Source: Saprospiraceae bacterium
GTDB lineage: Bacteria > Bacteroidota > Bacteroidia > Chitinophagales > Saprospiraceae
Length of the DNA: 56,548 nt
Assembly: GCA_022844565.1 (NCBI GenBank)
Contig: JALHLK010000034.1
Location: 1-56,548, forward strand
Reading direction: 5' to 3'
The notes under the pieces are model-generated. The model saw only the letters and a list, made by a program, of their open reading frames with translations, was not told where the DNA came from and made no database searches. Within the stretch, counting starts at the first letter, position 1. Every line of letters starts with the position of its first letter. A program made the translations under genes and the position numbers. Below, one piece after another: positions 55,419-56,548 of the stretch.

Positions 55419-56432
55419 ATGAATAAAATATTACTTTTCAATTTATTTGTTATTCTCCTCATTTCAGCTTGCAAGCCAAAAGAGGCTTCAGATTATCTTA
55501 ATTTTGCGGGTAAAGATGACCAATTTGAAGGAGGCATCAAAATGATTCCGATCACAACACCTTCAGGAACATTCAAAGTTTGGACAAAAAGAGTAGGAAA
55601 CAATCCTAAGATAAAAGTACTTTTGCTTCATGGTGGACCAGGAGCCACCCACGAATTATACAGTAGTTTTGACGGGTTTTTGCCACAAGAAGGCATTGAA
55701 TATTACTATTACGATCAGCTTGGGTCATATTATTCTGACCAACCAAAAGATTCTACCTTGTGGACAGTGGAGCGATTTGTAGATGAAGTAGATCAAGTGA
55801 GAAAAGCACTAGGAATGAACAAGGATAATTTTTATCTTTTCGGACAATCATGGGGCGGTATGTTGGCCATGGAATATGCTTTAAAACATCAAGACAATCT
55901 TAAAGGGCTCATTATCAGTAATATGATGTCTGATCTTGATGCTTATGAAAAATATGCCAAGGAAACGCTCGGACCACAGATGCCAAAAGAGGTCTATGAC
56001 GAAGTAATGAAAATAGAAGCTACCAATGATTTTTCTAATCCGAAATATGCACAACTGTTGATGGAACATCACTACCAATATCATGTGTTGAGAATGCCTT
56101 TGGATAAATGGCCTGAGGCAGTAAATAGAACCTTCAAACATATGAATCCAGATGTATACGTGTATATGCAAGGGCATAGTGAGTTTGGTATTACGGCAGG
56201 AGCTACTCTAAAAGGTTGGAATAGGGCTAATGATATCAAAAATATAAAGGTGAAAACTTTGGTAGTAGGTAGCGCTTACGACACAATGGATCCTAAGCAT
56301 ATGGAGTGGATGTCCAAGCAAATACCTGGTGCACAATACCTATTTTGTCCTAATGGCAGCCATATGGTGCAATACGATGATCAGAAACCATTTTTTGATG
56401 GGTTGATAAAATTTTTGAAGGAAGGGAATTAG
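55419..56432 (+). CDS. Proline-iminopeptidase-like alpha/beta hydrolase lipoprotein (S33)
   Basis: A predicted lipoprotein of 337 residues (signal ending L-I-S-A-C). The alpha/beta-hydrolase core shows L-L-H-G-G-P-G-A-T (oxyanion loop), Y-Y-D-Q-L-G-S (as in prolyl aminopeptidases), nucleophile F-G-Q-S-W-G-G-M-L and C-terminal N-G-S-H-M-V-Q-Y with the catalytic His. S33 family enzymes release N-terminal proline or other residues from peptides. It follows the SusD gene after a terminator and fits periplasmic trimming of imported peptides. Confidence 0.87.
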   Translation: MNKILLFNLFVILLISACKPKEASDYLNFAGKDDQFEGGIKMIPITTPSGTFKVWTKRVGNNPKIKVLLLHGGPGATHELYSSFDGFLPQEGIEYYYYDQLGSYYSDQPKDSTLWTVERFVDEVDQVRKALGMNKDNFYLFGQSWGGMLAMEYALKHQDNLKGLIISNMMSDLDAYEKYAKETLGPQMPKEVYDEVMKIEATNDFSNPKYAQLLMEHHYQYHVLRMPLDKWPEAVNRTFKHMNPDVYVYMQGHSEFGITAGATLKGWNRANDIKNIKVKTLVVGSAYDTMDPKHMEWMSKQIPGAQYLFCPNGSHMVQYDDQKPFFDGLIKFLKEGN

Positions 56433-56470
56433 AGATTGTTCAATAAAGTGTGTCTACATATCTTTGTAAA

Positions 56471-56548
56471 ATGAAAGAAGAAAGAACAAAAATTGAAACA
56501 GAAGAATTAATGCAAAGGATGCAAAAGCACCTTTATTCTAAAGAGCCC
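56471..56548 (+). CDS. Start of an unidentified gene, cut by the window edge
   Basis: ATG 56471 opens a frame of 26 codons that is still open at the last base (M-K-E-E-R-T-K-I-E-T-E-E-L...). It is charged and helical with no signal peptide, and is too short to identify. Confidence 0.45.
   Translation, partial: MKEERTKIETEELMQRMQKHLYSKEP

Overview
The window is AT-rich chromosomal DNA from a member of the Bacteroidota, probably the Saprospiria/Chitinophagia side. The evidence is SusC/SusD and other TonB-dependent receptors with carboxypeptidase-regulatory N-domains, a type IX secretion (T9SS) C-terminal sorting domain on a GH16 enzyme, many lipoproteins, almost no Shine-Dalgarno sequences, and repeated TAnnTTTG boxes (the Bacteroidota -7 promoter element) upstream of genes. 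I see no rRNA, tRNA, CRISPR array, transposase or prophage gene.

Layout. 0-3 kb: an ECF sigma factor, an overlapping anti-sigma-like membrane protein and an outer-membrane barrel protein, followed by a duplicated REP-like hairpin repeat. 3-8 kb: DoxX and GNAT genes, a VanX-type dipeptidase lipoprotein, CinA and TilS. 7.7-12.1 kb: two paralogous lipoproteins separated by a direct repeat, then a TPP riboswitch controlling a TonB-dependent receptor, so a thiamin uptake receptor. 12.2-14.9 kb: a lipoprotein with an HEXXH protease motif whose signal peptide is out of frame by one base at an A7 run, overlapping a second lipoprotein gene. 15-22.4 kb: housekeeping genes (RluE-type pseudouridine synthase, DAACS transporter, macro-domain hydrolase, Nif3-like protein with its zinc-ribbon partner, a TPR protein, RuvB).

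22.4-26.5 kb: a GbsR-type regulator divergent from a His-rich membrane peptide and a metal-type TonB receptor, with a shared TGAATCA motif in the control regions; then an antitoxin and a frameshifted RelE/ParE toxin. 26.6-30.1 kb: ClpB with a long stem-loop in its 5' UTR, and a degenerate YrdC-like protein. 30.3-40.3 kb: a six-gene minus-strand operon (two GH43, three CE1 esterase genes carrying four catalytic domains, one GH127) that fits removal of arabinose and ester side chains from arabinoxylan-like polymers. It has no SusCD pair or dedicated regulator beside it. 40.7-43.7 kb: a T9SS-exported GH16 glucanase and a polysaccharide deacetylase.

43.7-44.5 kb is non-coding and contains the most unusual element: two tandem units of about 100 bp, each with two hairpins whose stems differ in sequence but stay paired, bounded by an 18-bp perfect inverted repeat. 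44.5-50.7 kb: an AEC permease, a Tat-exported aminotransferase, a CtpA-type S41 protease and a DUF885 peptidase. 50.9-56.4 kb: a SusC/SusD pair followed by a prolyl-aminopeptidase-like lipoprotein, which looks more like a peptide than a glycan uptake locus. A final gene runs off the right edge.
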